A program made the position numbers and the translations under genes. The notes under the pieces are model-generated. The model saw only the letters and a list, made by a program, of their open reading frames with translations, was not told the DNA's origin and made no database searches. From Eucalyptus grandis (taxonomy: Eukaryota; Streptophyta; Magnoliopsida; Myrtales; Myrtaceae), in assembly GCF_016545825.1 (NCBI RefSeq), contig NC_052618.1, positions 42,106,196 to 42,170,195 of the forward strand: a stretch of DNA of 64,000 nucleotides, in the 5' to 3' direction. Of the stretch, positions 34,746 to 44,065 are shown in pieces. The number at the start of each line of letters is the position of its first letter. Within the stretch, counting starts at the first letter, position 1.

Positions 34746-35619
34746 GGTACTAAAAGTAGGTTGGTCAGGGGTGTCTTTAATAATTAGTCCTTAAAATTTA
34801 GGGGTGTCTAGTATAGGGGCAAGCTCTAGAGTTGATTTTCCTAGGAGTTTTTTCTTTTGTTCAATAGCTTTAGCGAACTCCGGGCTAAGGTTTTGTTGGA
34901 AACTCAAAGGCTTTAAAAATGGATTTTTTGAGTGTTTCAGTTTGTGTTGTGATTAGTTGGGTAGGATTTTGTATAGTGGACTCTATCATATTTAATTGTT
35001 TTCCTATGGTTACTAGATGTTGATTAGTAAAATTGTTTTGTTCAATGACCTTGTGAGTGTAAAGAGAATCTCCTTTGTTTGGAATCCTAAAAGGAGTTGC
35101 TGCAACCTCGCTTTCTCCATATTGTATTTTTATCTTCCTAAGGGGTGGATGGTTGGATTCTATGGTTTCACCATTGTCAAGTTTCCACTTATAGTGATGA
35201 TCTAAAATAATTATCTCTTTTGGTTCAAGGAATTGTTCTTCTAACCAATCAAAGAAAAATATATGGACTTCATATTCATACATGTAGTCGTAATATTTTT
35301 GCTTGACATCTTATGCTTTATCAGCAAAGGTTTTGAAGAACCATTCTCTGATTTGTTTGTTGTCTTCAGAATTGAATTCTTTGTTAAGGAATGCTCTGTT
35401 TGGTTCAAAATGTTTTTCTAAAACATTAAGCTCTGCATCTACCATTTGAGAATAAGTGGGAGAATGATGAGGAGAATCTGTATTTTGTAAGACTGGTTCA
35501 GGCTGGTTTTGTTGGTAAACTGGCCTGGAAATTCCTGATCTATTGTCTAGACCAGTAATTTCTGGTTCAGGAGGTATCTCAAGATTAAATGATATTTGGA
35601 GGTAAATGTGTTGTATCAC
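34746..35619 (-). pseudogene. Polyprotein region between movement and coat proteins, genome C
   Basis: Two open blocks, 35,311-35,619 (with ELNVLEKHFEPNRAFLNKEF) and 34,885-35,283 (with FFFDWLEEQFLEPKEIIILD and later KVIEQNNFTNQHL), are separated by one stop near 35,311. Similar to 24,761-25,464 in genome A. Function is unknown to me. Confidence 0.6.
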
Positions 35620-36583
35620 GTGTGGGAGTATCTCTATGCGTACTTGGAGGAATGGTGATTATAGGTGGAAGATTGGGATTAAGATCTATCGACCTTGTAT
35701 AAGATGTATGAAAAGAAGGACTAGATTTTGAATCGAAAGATCTTCTAGAAAACCTTATGGTCACTCTTCCTTCTGGATGTTGAATGACATTAGTCAGATT
35801 TGTATTTTGAACAACTTGTTGGGGAATTTGGTTTTCTAATTTCCATTGTTCTGGTAAAGTGACTTGGTTCCAATTAATAGATCTAGGAATTGTTGTATTG
35901 GCTCTAGAAATGTCAGTCTGAAGGAGAAGTGTTTCTCCTTTTGGACTATGTTTAAAAGCATTCTCTCCAAAGGCGGAGGTCATGGCTTTATAATGGATCC
36001 TATAGACAAGAGCTAAAGGAATAGATCCATCTGCTACTTTATAATTATGAATTTTGATTTGGAGTGTAAGGGCTCTCAGGATATTCTTATCCTTAAGAGA
36101 TATTGAGAAATTGGGGTAACAGTCAAAATGTATTGGTCCTTTGCAGAGACTTGTCTCTACAGTACCGAGAATAGACTCATCATAGTTCAAGAGACGTGAA
36201 TCTCGTAAAACTAGGAGAATGGAAATATCAAGACCTTCTTTTGTAAGAGGTTTGATTCCTACTTGGACTAATCCTATATGAATGTAATTGTATTTTTGTT
36301 TATGCTTTTTGATGGACTCTCCATTTAAAAGATGTATTTTTTCATAAGAATTAAAAAGAGGAATATCTCTTTCTTCGGTAGCTATGACATAATCAGATTT
36401 TTTGAAAAATTTCAATTTTGATTGTTTGTATATTTCTTTAAGCTGTATCTTAGGAATTTCCCAATTTTCTATAGATTTGTTGAAATCTTCTATCCTTACT
36501 TCTTCTCTATGTATAGGACTTGGATCTGGGTCCATTTGTGATAGAGAACTAGAGGAAGATGTAGATCTTCTATGTAAGCTCAT
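35585..36583 (-). pseudogene. Movement protein (30K type), genome C
   Basis: An uninterrupted 332-codon frame starts at ATG 36,583. Core blocks are LVLRDSRLLNYDESILGTVE, ISLKDKNILRALTLQIK, GSIPLALVYRIHYKA and, further on, AFGENAFKHSP. A proline/serine-rich tail leads toward the rest of the polyprotein, but a frame break at about 35,585 ends it. As the N-terminal product of the viral polyprotein it would mediate cell-to-cell movement. It is the longest open movement-protein frame here. I call it a pseudogene because the polyprotein downstream is broken. Confidence 0.82.
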
Positions 36584-36753
36584 ACTTAAGATCGGAAGTA
36601 TTCCTTCTTCAGAACCGTTACAGAGCTAAACCAACGATCTAACAGCCACTCATAGACTTACGGCCTGGACCACTCTGTAGAAACAAGAAGGATGCCAACG
36701 AATGACTCTCGATCTATGAGTATGTTCTTACAAAGACTATCTATACCTTCCCA

Positions 36754-36768
36754 CTAACTCTGATACCA
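36754..36768 (-). other. tRNA-Met primer binding site, genome C
   Basis: Minus strand TGGTATCAGAGTTAG. The first eleven bases are a perfect complement to the initiator tRNA-Met 3' end. It lies about 170 bases upstream of the movement protein ATG. Confidence 0.85.
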
Positions 36769-36784
36769 TAAAGGGGCTATGATG

Positions 36785-37356
36785 AGTCCCTTTATGTTAC
36801 AAATGGGACTGTAAAAGCTATCTTGTATTTATCATTTTCATTGATTTGTATTTGCCAAAATCCTGACTTCATGTCAAATTTTGAAAATATTTTTGACCTA
36901 CACAACCTGTTAAGCAAATCTTTTTTATTAGGTATAGGATATCTTATCCATCTAAGAGCTGTATTTAGAGGTTTATAATTTATGACTAGCTTGGGAACTC
37001 CTCTTTCTAGTTCAGCATTTTTATTGACATAGAAAGCGGAACAGCTCCATGGTGACTGGCTTTTTCTTATGATTTTTTTTATTTAAGAGGTCTTGTATTT
37101 CTGTTTGGCAAAATTTTAGAACTTCTTGGTTCATCTGTGTAGGGTGAGCTTTTGTAGGTATTTTGTTTTTAGAAAAATCATGTTCATAGGTTAGATCAAC
37201 AAAATGCTTCTTTCTTTCCCAAAAGCATTGGGTAAGGTAGAGCATATGTTTTTTTCTATGTGTTTTTGTAGGGAAGCTACTTTTTCTAAAATTTTAAATT
37301 CTAAATCTTTTTTAGGAATTCAAGTTGGTTTTCTTTGTCTTTTATAAGGCAATTTA

Positions 37357-37361
<5 letters not shown>
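36785..37361 (-). pseudogene. Reverse transcriptase fragment D at the right edge of the array
   Basis: Matches the N-terminal half of the reverse transcriptase of genomes A and C (block 37,021-37,245, then LERGVPKL-like and NKKDLLNRL-like sequence to about 36,830). At 36,785-36,805 it is fused directly to the leader just upstream of the primer site of genome C. On its right it stops in the (AT)n tract. Confidence 0.8.

Positions 37362-37399
<38 letters not shown>
37361..37399. repeat. (AT)n microsatellite at the right edge of the array
   Basis: About 19 AT units immediately beside viral sequence, mirrored by the tract at 19,073-19,110 on the left. Confidence 0.95.
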
Positions 37400-37405
<6 letters not shown>

Positions 37406-37721
37406 TAGGACGTCAACATGTCCATCCTTATTTTATGACGTTTGCTCTTATATTCTAATTCAATATGAATATCTTACTTGGTAAGCCGCATGTAACTTCT
37501 TCTTTTTTATTATCGACTGTTCAAACTTAACAAATTAGGATCCACATTAGCAAATTTGTTAACTTGAATTGATGGAAAGATGACATGGAACAATTTTATA
37601 GAGTCTAGAAACTAAATTGAACATTAACAATAATTTATGGACCATATTGAACAAATTAAAAATCTAGGTACTAGATTGCACATTTACTTAAAATCCATGG
37701 ATTATTTATATCATTTCCCTT

Positions 37722-38261
37722 AAAAAAATATCTCTGGAGCTATTTATGGGACTCCCTATGTTTCCTTACATAAGCACCATGAATCGCGAAATACGTGCGA
37801 AAAATAGTTATCATGACTCCCTAACATACGTCCTAGATGCTTTTAGTCCTAACATGACTACAGGATTGCTTCCCCAACCAGCACGTACAAAGAAATGCTA
37901 TGCGCGATGATAAGGACAACTTACATTTTGTTTCAAGTTTCTAAAGTAAATATATGGGGATAGAAACTTTGTATATTGGCAGATACAATAAGTTTTGGTT
38001 AAATTGTTGAAAGCTTTAAAGTTAATAAGTAATAAACAAACAACACTTTGAAGTCTCGTTCTCTTTGATGGCTTAACCGGATGGGTCGTCACGGGCATGA
38101 CTTAGAAATTTCTAATCTTGCTTTAGGATTTGGAAAAGATTTAGTGCCTTCTCGTTGGTATTAGTTAAATTATCATATAATTGTCAATGTTAAAATTTTT
38201 TAAAGTCTAAAAGTAAGTCTCCCCAGTCAATTATTGTGACACTCCTAACCACTTTATTAAA
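37722..38261. other. RLP-cluster intergenic DNA
   Basis: No gene. 38,160-38,261 shares words with 44,700-44,790 downstream of the intact RLP (aagtctcccc, gacactcctaa / gacactgctaa), so it is probably an RLP downstream flank. Confidence 0.45.
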
Positions 38262-38893
38262 CACATTGCACTTTGATCGATAAAATAGAAGGTGTGAGTA
38301 ACTTTGCTTGATCATCACGTTAATCTCTTCCCCTTTTTGAGTAAAGTCCATGACACATATTGCACTTTGATCATGATGTTCATGGCTTCCTTTCATTAAA
38401 CACAGAGTAACCTATGTACAATATGTCTTATAATCTGCTTATAAACTTAAAATTCATGGTAATTATCATCTAGCCATGTGAACGTCCTCACTCGAAACTG
38501 TCGTTGTAGGGTAGGCGATTCTGTCTGGTTGAAGATTCATGCTTCCAACTTAGGGATCATTTATGAAAAGAAAGAATTGGCGGAGATAGAAATCCCCACA
38601 GCAGTCGAGTTGGGCTCTAGGTCGTGCTGGCCCACATGCCCAACCCGGGGCAAGTTTTTCTTAGAAATTGATTTATATTTTCTGAATAAAAATAATTTAA
38701 AAATGAAACTATTTTTTGTCAAATGACAAAAAAGATACTTGAAGAAAATTAACGAAAAACTCTTATTCAATTAAACCAATTAAAATAAAAGTAGCTCTTC
38801 ACACAATTTGAAAAAAAAAATGAATTGCACATAATGGTGTCCTTTTAACTACAACACACAAATTACATCAAAAGAGAATGTTTGATAAATTCA

Positions 38894-39661
38894 TGATGCG
38901 TTTGGCAGTCAGAATAAAATTCGGGATATGATATGATTTATTTTATCCTACATTTGGTGCTTACTTTGGATATGATAAAGTTGGATATAAGGGGGATATA
39001 GGCCGGATAAAATTATCCCATAGAGAAGGTGGGATAAAGGTGGATAAGATTTCTAATGTCCATAATAGAAAAGTTATTTTTCTTGAATAAAAAATTTCTT
39101 AAATTAAAAAAATTAAAAATATATTTCAATATAAATAATATTTGAATTCTAATTTAAGAAATTAAAAATTAAAAATTATTTTTTAATTTAATCTTATTTT
39201 AATTTATATATTTAGCTTTATTTCTATCTTATAATAAACATTCAATCTATAAATTACATATTTATATTTGTTATATATATTTTAGGTTTTTTTTTTTGTA
39301 TTTTAGGTATGTTAGTATAGTTTACTATTTGATAAAATTTTATTAAAGAATGATGAAAGGGGAAAAAAAGAAATAATAAAGAAAATAATTTAAAAAGAGG
39401 AAAAACACAATAAATAATAATAATAAATTAAGGAATAGTGTCACGGAGATTTTCACCATCTCTGTTTATAAACTTTTAGGTTCATTTACAATGTTATGCC
39501 GTTTATATTAAAAAAAAAATGTATATGATATGATGTGAATATATCCGATTTTAATATTGGGATTCACCAAACAATGGATAGGATATAGAAAAATCCCAGA
39601 ATTTCATATCCTATCCTATCCAGTCCTATCCTGATTAGAAACTGGATGACCAAACGTAATC
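38894..39661. mobile_element. 768-bp inverted-repeat DNA element with TCA target duplication
   Basis: Defined by comparison with the empty site at 61,982-61,984. The filled site reads attca / tgatgcgtttggc ... ccaaacgtaatc / tcagtg, so a 3-bp TCA is duplicated. The ends are short inverted repeats (gatgcgtttgg against gattacgtttgg), and sub-terminal ggatatgata / tatcctatcc words are also inverted. No coding sequence. A 3-bp duplication and cgtttgg-type ends suggest PIF/Harbinger affinity, but this is tentative. Confidence 0.8.
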
Positions 39662-40381
39662 TCAGTGTCTTTGGAGCCATGTCCCTCACCATAATTCAAA
39701 TGATATAATGTTGCCATTGCCATCATTCTTCAACACTACTCTCTTTCTTTCCATTGACGATAGAAAATTAGCTCTGTTGATGAGCCATGTAACATGGGCT
39801 AGAAATCTTTAAAAAGAGTTAGCAACTTAAAGGGATAACTAATTAGAGCAAATAAATTTTAAAAACTAAATAAAAATTAAGTAAATTAGGAAAGAATGAT
39901 TAAACGTTGGCAACTCAAATGAAAATTCATAATTTAATGGACAAGAGTTGGTAAATTACTCTAATTTAGATTAAAAATTTCATGTAATAGTTAGTAAAAT
40001 TGAAACGTTAGTAAGCCATGCAAACAAAAGTCGGTAAATTAGTACAAAAATTGGTAATTTGCCAACTGTAAAAAATTGATGATTTCAGAAAATCTTGCTA
40101 AATTACCAAAATGTTACGTGGAGAAAAAAAAGTCACAAGCTATTCTTTTTTGCCAATAGTTTTTTCAAAGTTATCATTGTCAAAAAGCCTCTCATTGCCA
40201 TTTTAATTGTCGAAAATTGAATGTAGATATGAGATTAGTTATCTAGTCCAAAACATATATGAGATCTAGTACATTAAAGATCTAAGAGGTTCTTCCAACG
40301 TAACTTGGCCAAAAAATTAGGATCCATTCTGGAACAATAAAATCGTCCATATGTCGCATGCAGAACAATTTTTATAGAAAC

Positions 40382-41105
40382 TGTTAAAATATGTCTTGAG
40401 TTTGAGTTCAATGTGAAATTTCGAATATTCTGAATTGGATATGTTGCGGACGTTCGAAATTGAGCAAAGAAGATCCAAAGATCAACTTCCCAAAATTTGA
40501 ATTTGCGTTGGAGAATTTGGCCGCTAATATAGGAAAGTCCAATTTTCACTTGGATTTTGATTTTGTTTAAAATATACAGAGATATGTTTTAGATAAAATC
40601 GTTTAAAATGGGAAACATAATCCTATGAGAAGTCGGCAAAATAATAAGGGTCTCACTTATTTATAGACTTGTGGTCGTGGTTGGCAAGCAGGTTGATCAT
40701 GAAGAATTGGTCTTGAAGCACCGTCTCATCGTCGAGTGCTTGGGAGGGATTTTTCTTTGCCGTTCTTTTCCGTGAATTGCATCCAAGAAGATTTAGTGTT
40801 CAAGCCAATTAAATCTTGTGGTAAGATCTGCGTGTAATTCCTTCATGAAATTGAGAGATTATTTCTTGAGGAATTTCGGGGCTAAACACTGCGTGCGTTG
40901 TTGGGTGTAATTGGGGCTTGGGAAACACCGAGAGTGTTTGAGTGACTCGAGTGTGTAATGTCCTTATATCACTTGATCTATAGTGAAATTCGTCGCTGCT
41001 CTCCCAATGGACGTAGGTCTTTACAATCGAATCACATAAATCTAGTGTCCGATTTATTTTCTTCTTCTGTCTATGTTAATGTTCAATCGCTCGCCTTTCA
41101 CAACA
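40382..41105. mobile_element. 724-bp solo LTR with GAAAC target duplication
   Basis: Starts TGTTAAAATATG and ends CTTTCACAACA, with the 5-bp direct repeat gaaac at 40,377-40,381 and 41,106-41,110. The homologous block has a single gaaac at 62,707-62,711 with nothing inserted. The inside is non-coding and looks like an LTR. TGTT...AACA ends fit Ty1/copia more than gypsy. There is no internal region, so it is the product of LTR-LTR recombination. Confidence 0.9.
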
Positions 41106-41420
41106 GAAACAATAATGGAAAAAAAAGAGAGTAACTTTCCAATTTTCATGTAATGCAATAACCATTTGAATCAATTTCCTAACGCAAATTAATTTTGCTA
41201 AGGTTTTTTCCTTTACATATAAAAGAACTTTTGCTTTTCTTCTTAACATGAGTGCTATTTCACGAGTCATTCTAATGGAGAGATTGTCTTCTTAAAAATG
41301 AAAAACCTTCAACAGTAAATGTAGAGACCCAGCAGCATAGAGGTTCTCACCAAGTTTCTCCTTTGCATTTATATCGTAGTATGGAATACTTATCTAGAGT
41401 TGCTTAAATAAATTAAAGAA

Positions 41421-41746
41421 GACAATAGCCAGACTTAGAGTTACGTTGTGCCGTCTGCATCCCTCTTTCTTCGTTTTTGTTTGTTGTCCTCCTTTGACTC
41501 TTATTACAAAGATTAAGTAGGGTACATATTTTGGGTTGATTTTGATGGATCAACCGTTTGGCTGGCGGGTCTTGGAAGGCATTGACTTGGAAAGTTGGAG
41601 TTGTCCTTTTGTCCTTTAAGAAATCATGATGGACATTGATTAGAAAATGACCGTATCAATATTATATAATGGCTCTTTTCTTGGTGAATCAAAGAGAATT
41701 ATCCACTTGATTAAAGCAATACTTGTTCTCAGGTCCCAAAGAACCT
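41421..41746 (+). promoter_or_regulatory. Upstream region of the intact RLP gene
   Basis: Conserved with three other places in the window (6810-7391, 8898-9035, 17,779-17,922). It contains catccctctttcttc, tcctttgactcttatt, one unit of the sequence expanded into the 54-bp minisatellite (about 41,548-41,605) and the leader cttgttctcaggtcc just before the ATG. A tattatataatgg stretch at about 41,670 could act as a TATA element. Conservation of the block beside RLP starts suggests promoter or 5'UTR. Confidence 0.55.
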
Positions 41747-43975
41747 ATGGCGTCTTATGATGGCCTTGTGTCTACTGTCCTATGGGCAATCTTTGTCATT
41801 CAAGTAATTGAATTCAGTCATTCCAACGCTTCAACCAATGTAAGCTGTATTGGTGCGGAGAGGGAAGCTCTTCTAAAGTTCAAGCATGGTCTTACTGATC
41901 CTTCAAGACGCCTGTCGTCATGGACTGGAGAAGAATGTTGCAAGTGGGAAGGAGTTGAATGCAACAAGAAAACCGGCCATGTCCTGAAGCTTGATCTTCA
42001 TAATCCATGTATAGAAGAGATCAATATTAAAGTCTTTGTACCTTCAAATAAGTGCATGCTGGGAGGTAACATAGTTCTTTCTTTAACTGAATTGAAGTAT
42101 CTGAAATATCTAGACCTCAGTGTCAACAACTTTTCAACCCAAAAAATCCCAACATTCTTTGCTTCTCTTCAAAAATTGGAGTATCTAAACCTTTCACATG
42201 CAAGCTTCAACGGAAATATTCCTAGGCAGCTCAGTAACCTTTCCAAATTACAGTACTTGGATCTCAGTATTAACTTCGCTATGGGTGATTTAACCTCGAA
42301 CGACTTTGACTGGGTGTCGAAATTGTCTTCCTTGAAATATTTGCACATGTCCGGTGTTAACCTTTCTAAGGTCAAAGATTGGATTGGTTGCATTAACATG
42401 CTACCATCTTTGCAATCTTTGGGATTGAGCTTTTGTGGATTGCAAGATATATCTAGCTCTTTGCAAGCCAATTTCACATCTCTTAGATTTCTCAGTATCG
42501 GGGCCAATAATCTAAGTTCTATTCCCCCATGGATCTATAACAGTAGCAAGCTAGAACATATTGATTTGTCCAATCGGTATAAGTTTATATTTTTCGATGG
42601 CATCCAAGGGCCTTTTCCCACAGCAATCGTCGAGAATAATCAAAGGCTGGTCTTCTTGGACGTGTCTTGGAATTTAATACGAGGTGATTTTCCCAAAAAT
42701 TTGAGTAGTCTTTGCAACTTGCAATTAGTACGATTAGAAGGTAACAACTTAAATGGGAATATCTCCGACATTTTAGGTGATTCACTTGGTTGCGCACAAA
42801 GTAAGTGGAAGATCTTTGATGTTTCCGATAATAATATTAGCGGCGACATGCCAAATCAATTTGGAGATTTCAAAGAATTAGAGTACCTTGATCTTTCTTC
42901 TAACTTGATTTCTGGTTCTATTCCTGCTAATTTGATGGAGCTATCGTCTCTAAGAACTCTTGGCCTACACAGGAATGGCTTTACTGGAGAAATCCCAAAC
43001 TGTTTGTCAAATATGCCGACAATATTTGTCATTGATCTCAGCGACAATGAATTCACGGGTAGGTTACCGCCATTTGGGCCACAATCTCCAGATTTGGCAA
43101 TGATCAATTTAGAGAAAAATCGCTTTGTTGGGGGTATTCCTCCCCAATATTGCCAACTTAAATATCTCAAATTCTTGAGCCTAGCACAGAATTACATTTC
43201 TGGACCCATTCCCAATTGTTTTGACGGGATCTTGTCTATGGCTAATGAGACTAAGGAATATTCGGATGGGATTTATGTCGATGTTAAGGTTAACACAAAG
43301 GGAACTAGCCAAATATATGGGAATACGCTTCGATACTTCCACTCAATCGATCTTTCAGCAAACATGTTGGATGGGCAAATACCAAAAGAGTTTACTAAGC
43401 TCGTCAGACTTCAAAATCTGAACCTCTCTCAGAATAAGTTGAGTGGATATATCCCCTCAAATATTGGTGACTTGAAAAACTTAGAATCTCTTGATCTTTC
43501 CAGAAACAAATTGTCAGGTACCATCCCTCCGGGCATATCTAGCATCGACTTCCTTAGTCATCTCAATCTGTCCTTCAATAGACTCTCTGGCCCTATTCCG
43601 TCTGGCAATCATCTACACACCGTGGACGATGAATCGGTTTATCGCGGCAATGACAGGCTTTGTGGAGCTCCTCTTCTGAATACTTGTCCTGGATACGAGC
43701 CACCTGGTAGTGATGGGCGCGACGGTGATAATTTCGGAGGAGATAAGCCTAGCGAAGGTGATTTGGATATCCGCAATTGGTTCTATGCGGGATTGGGACC
43801 TGGCTTTACGGTGGGATTTCTAGGATTCTGTAGTGTCTTGCACTTCAAGGGATCTTGGAGGGTCTCTTACTTCCAAGCGATGGATAAGGCCATTGAGAAA
43901 TTTTCAATGACAACAGTGATCACCATGCTTTGGTTCAAGAGAACATTCCCACGACGTAAAAAGGAGCTTGTATAG
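41747..43975 (+). CDS. LRR receptor-like protein (EIX/Cf type), 742 aa
   Basis: A cell-surface receptor without a kinase, expected to bind a microbial or peptide ligand outside the cell and signal through SOBIR1/BAK1-type partners. ATG 41,747 is chosen because it opens a hydrophobic signal peptide (about residues 1-26); a longer frame begins only at a TTG. The order is LRR N-terminal cap with CIGAEREALLKFK and CCKWEGVEC (residues about 33-70), then roughly 20 extracellular LRRs (YLDLSSNLISGSIP, LSGTIPPGIS). An island-like break follows near SDGIYVDVKVNTKG, then final LRRs, the cap with LCGAPL, and an acidic juxtamembrane stretch. A single membrane span (FYAGLGPGFTVGFLGF) and a short basic tail (KRTFPRRKKELV) end it. 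EIX-type RLPs usually have about 900-1000 residues, so this one is short by several LRRs. One exon, no internal stops. Confidence 0.93.
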   Translation: MASYDGLVSTVLWAIFVIQVIEFSHSNASTNVSCIGAEREALLKFKHGLTDPSRRLSSWTGEECCKWEGVECNKKTGHVLKLDLHNPCIEEINIKVFVPSNKCMLGGNIVLSLTELKYLKYLDLSVNNFSTQKIPTFFASLQKLEYLNLSHASFNGNIPRQLSNLSKLQYLDLSINFAMGDLTSNDFDWVSKLSSLKYLHMSGVNLSKVKDWIGCINMLPSLQSLGLSFCGLQDISSSLQANFTSLRFLSIGANNLSSIPPWIYNSSKLEHIDLSNRYKFIFFDGIQGPFPTAIVENNQRLVFLDVSWNLIRGDFPKNLSSLCNLQLVRLEGNNLNGNISDILGDSLGCAQSKWKIFDVSDNNISGDMPNQFGDFKELEYLDLSSNLISGSIPANLMELSSLRTLGLHRNGFTGEIPNCLSNMPTIFVIDLSDNEFTGRLPPFGPQSPDLAMINLEKNRFVGGIPPQYCQLKYLKFLSLAQNYISGPIPNCFDGILSMANETKEYSDGIYVDVKVNTKGTSQIYGNTLRYFHSIDLSANMLDGQIPKEFTKLVRLQNLNLSQNKLSGYIPSNIGDLKNLESLDLSRNKLSGTIPPGISSIDFLSHLNLSFNRLSGPIPSGNHLHTVDDESVYRGNDRLCGAPLLNTCPGYEPPGSDGRDGDNFGGDKPSEGDLDIRNWFYAGLGPGFTVGFLGFCSVLHFKGSWRVSYFQAMDKAIEKFSMTTVITMLWFKRTFPRRKKELV

Positions 43976-43978
43976 CAG

Positions 43979-44065
43979 GTAATACTTGCCCCTTTCTTGC
44001 TAACCAATTTCTTGCATCTTTTCTTGGTTGAAGCCATTGTTGATTATTTTGGGCATGTGTATCAG
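43979..44065 (+). other. Possible 3'UTR intron of the RLP
   Basis: Four bases after the RLP stop the sequence reads cag/gtaatac and 87 bases later gtatcag/aagag, a plausible GT...AG intron with a pyrimidine-rich middle. Not tested; it could equally be unspliced UTR. Confidence 0.35.

Larger units (their letters stand above)
19181..37361 (-). mobile_element. Endogenous pararetrovirus tandem array (Caulimoviridae, florendovirus-like)
   Basis: All viral ORFs read on the minus strand in the order movement protein, coat protein with zinc knuckle, aspartic protease, reverse transcriptase, RNase H, then a second ORF of unknown function, then an intergenic region with a TATA box. There is no integrase and there are no LTRs, which separates this from retrotransposons. 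A tRNA-Met primer site precedes each first ORF. One polyprotein ORF plus a downstream ORF2 matches the layout described for florendoviruses. From right to left: RT fragment D, genome C, partial copy B (ORF2 and intergenic region), genome A. Both ends abut (TA)n tracts. Every copy is mutated. The genus call rests on layout only. Confidence 0.85.
18932..37721. mobile_element. Probable old MITE whose core holds the pararetrovirus array
   Basis: The left flank (about 18,932-19,010, starting gggaaaaatgaaaataat) and the right flank (about 37,630-37,721) are imperfect inverted complements. Read inward from either side they share an end like gggaaa(aat)ga, an AT-rich run and ttgttcaatatgg. Inside both are TA-rich tracts (19,073-19,110; 37,361-37,399) that directly abut viral sequence. 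I read this as an AT-cored inverted-repeat element that served as the integration site. Arm identity is only moderate by eye and no target duplication was found. Confidence 0.5.
38262..41300 (+). repeat. Duplicated intergenic block, copy 1 (with two insertions)
   Basis: Matches 61,351-62,878 in the same orientation. Examples are gatcgataaaatagaa, gtttgataaattca, aggaaagaatgattaaacg, gatctaagaggttcttccaa and gagtaactttccaattttca. Two pieces are absent from the second copy: 38,894-39,661 and 40,382-41,105. No credible coding sequence. The block leads into the upstream region of the intact RLP. Confidence 0.88.

Noticed and set aside
19181..37361. Reading the viral array as LTR retrotransposons
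   Set aside because: No integrase, no LTRs, presence of a 30K movement protein and a separate ORF2 indicate Caulimoviridae.
41723..41746. Longer RLP N-terminus from 41,723
   Set aside because: The first codon is TTG; the signal peptide starts at the ATG at 41,747, which is shared with the paralogous fragment at 7392.
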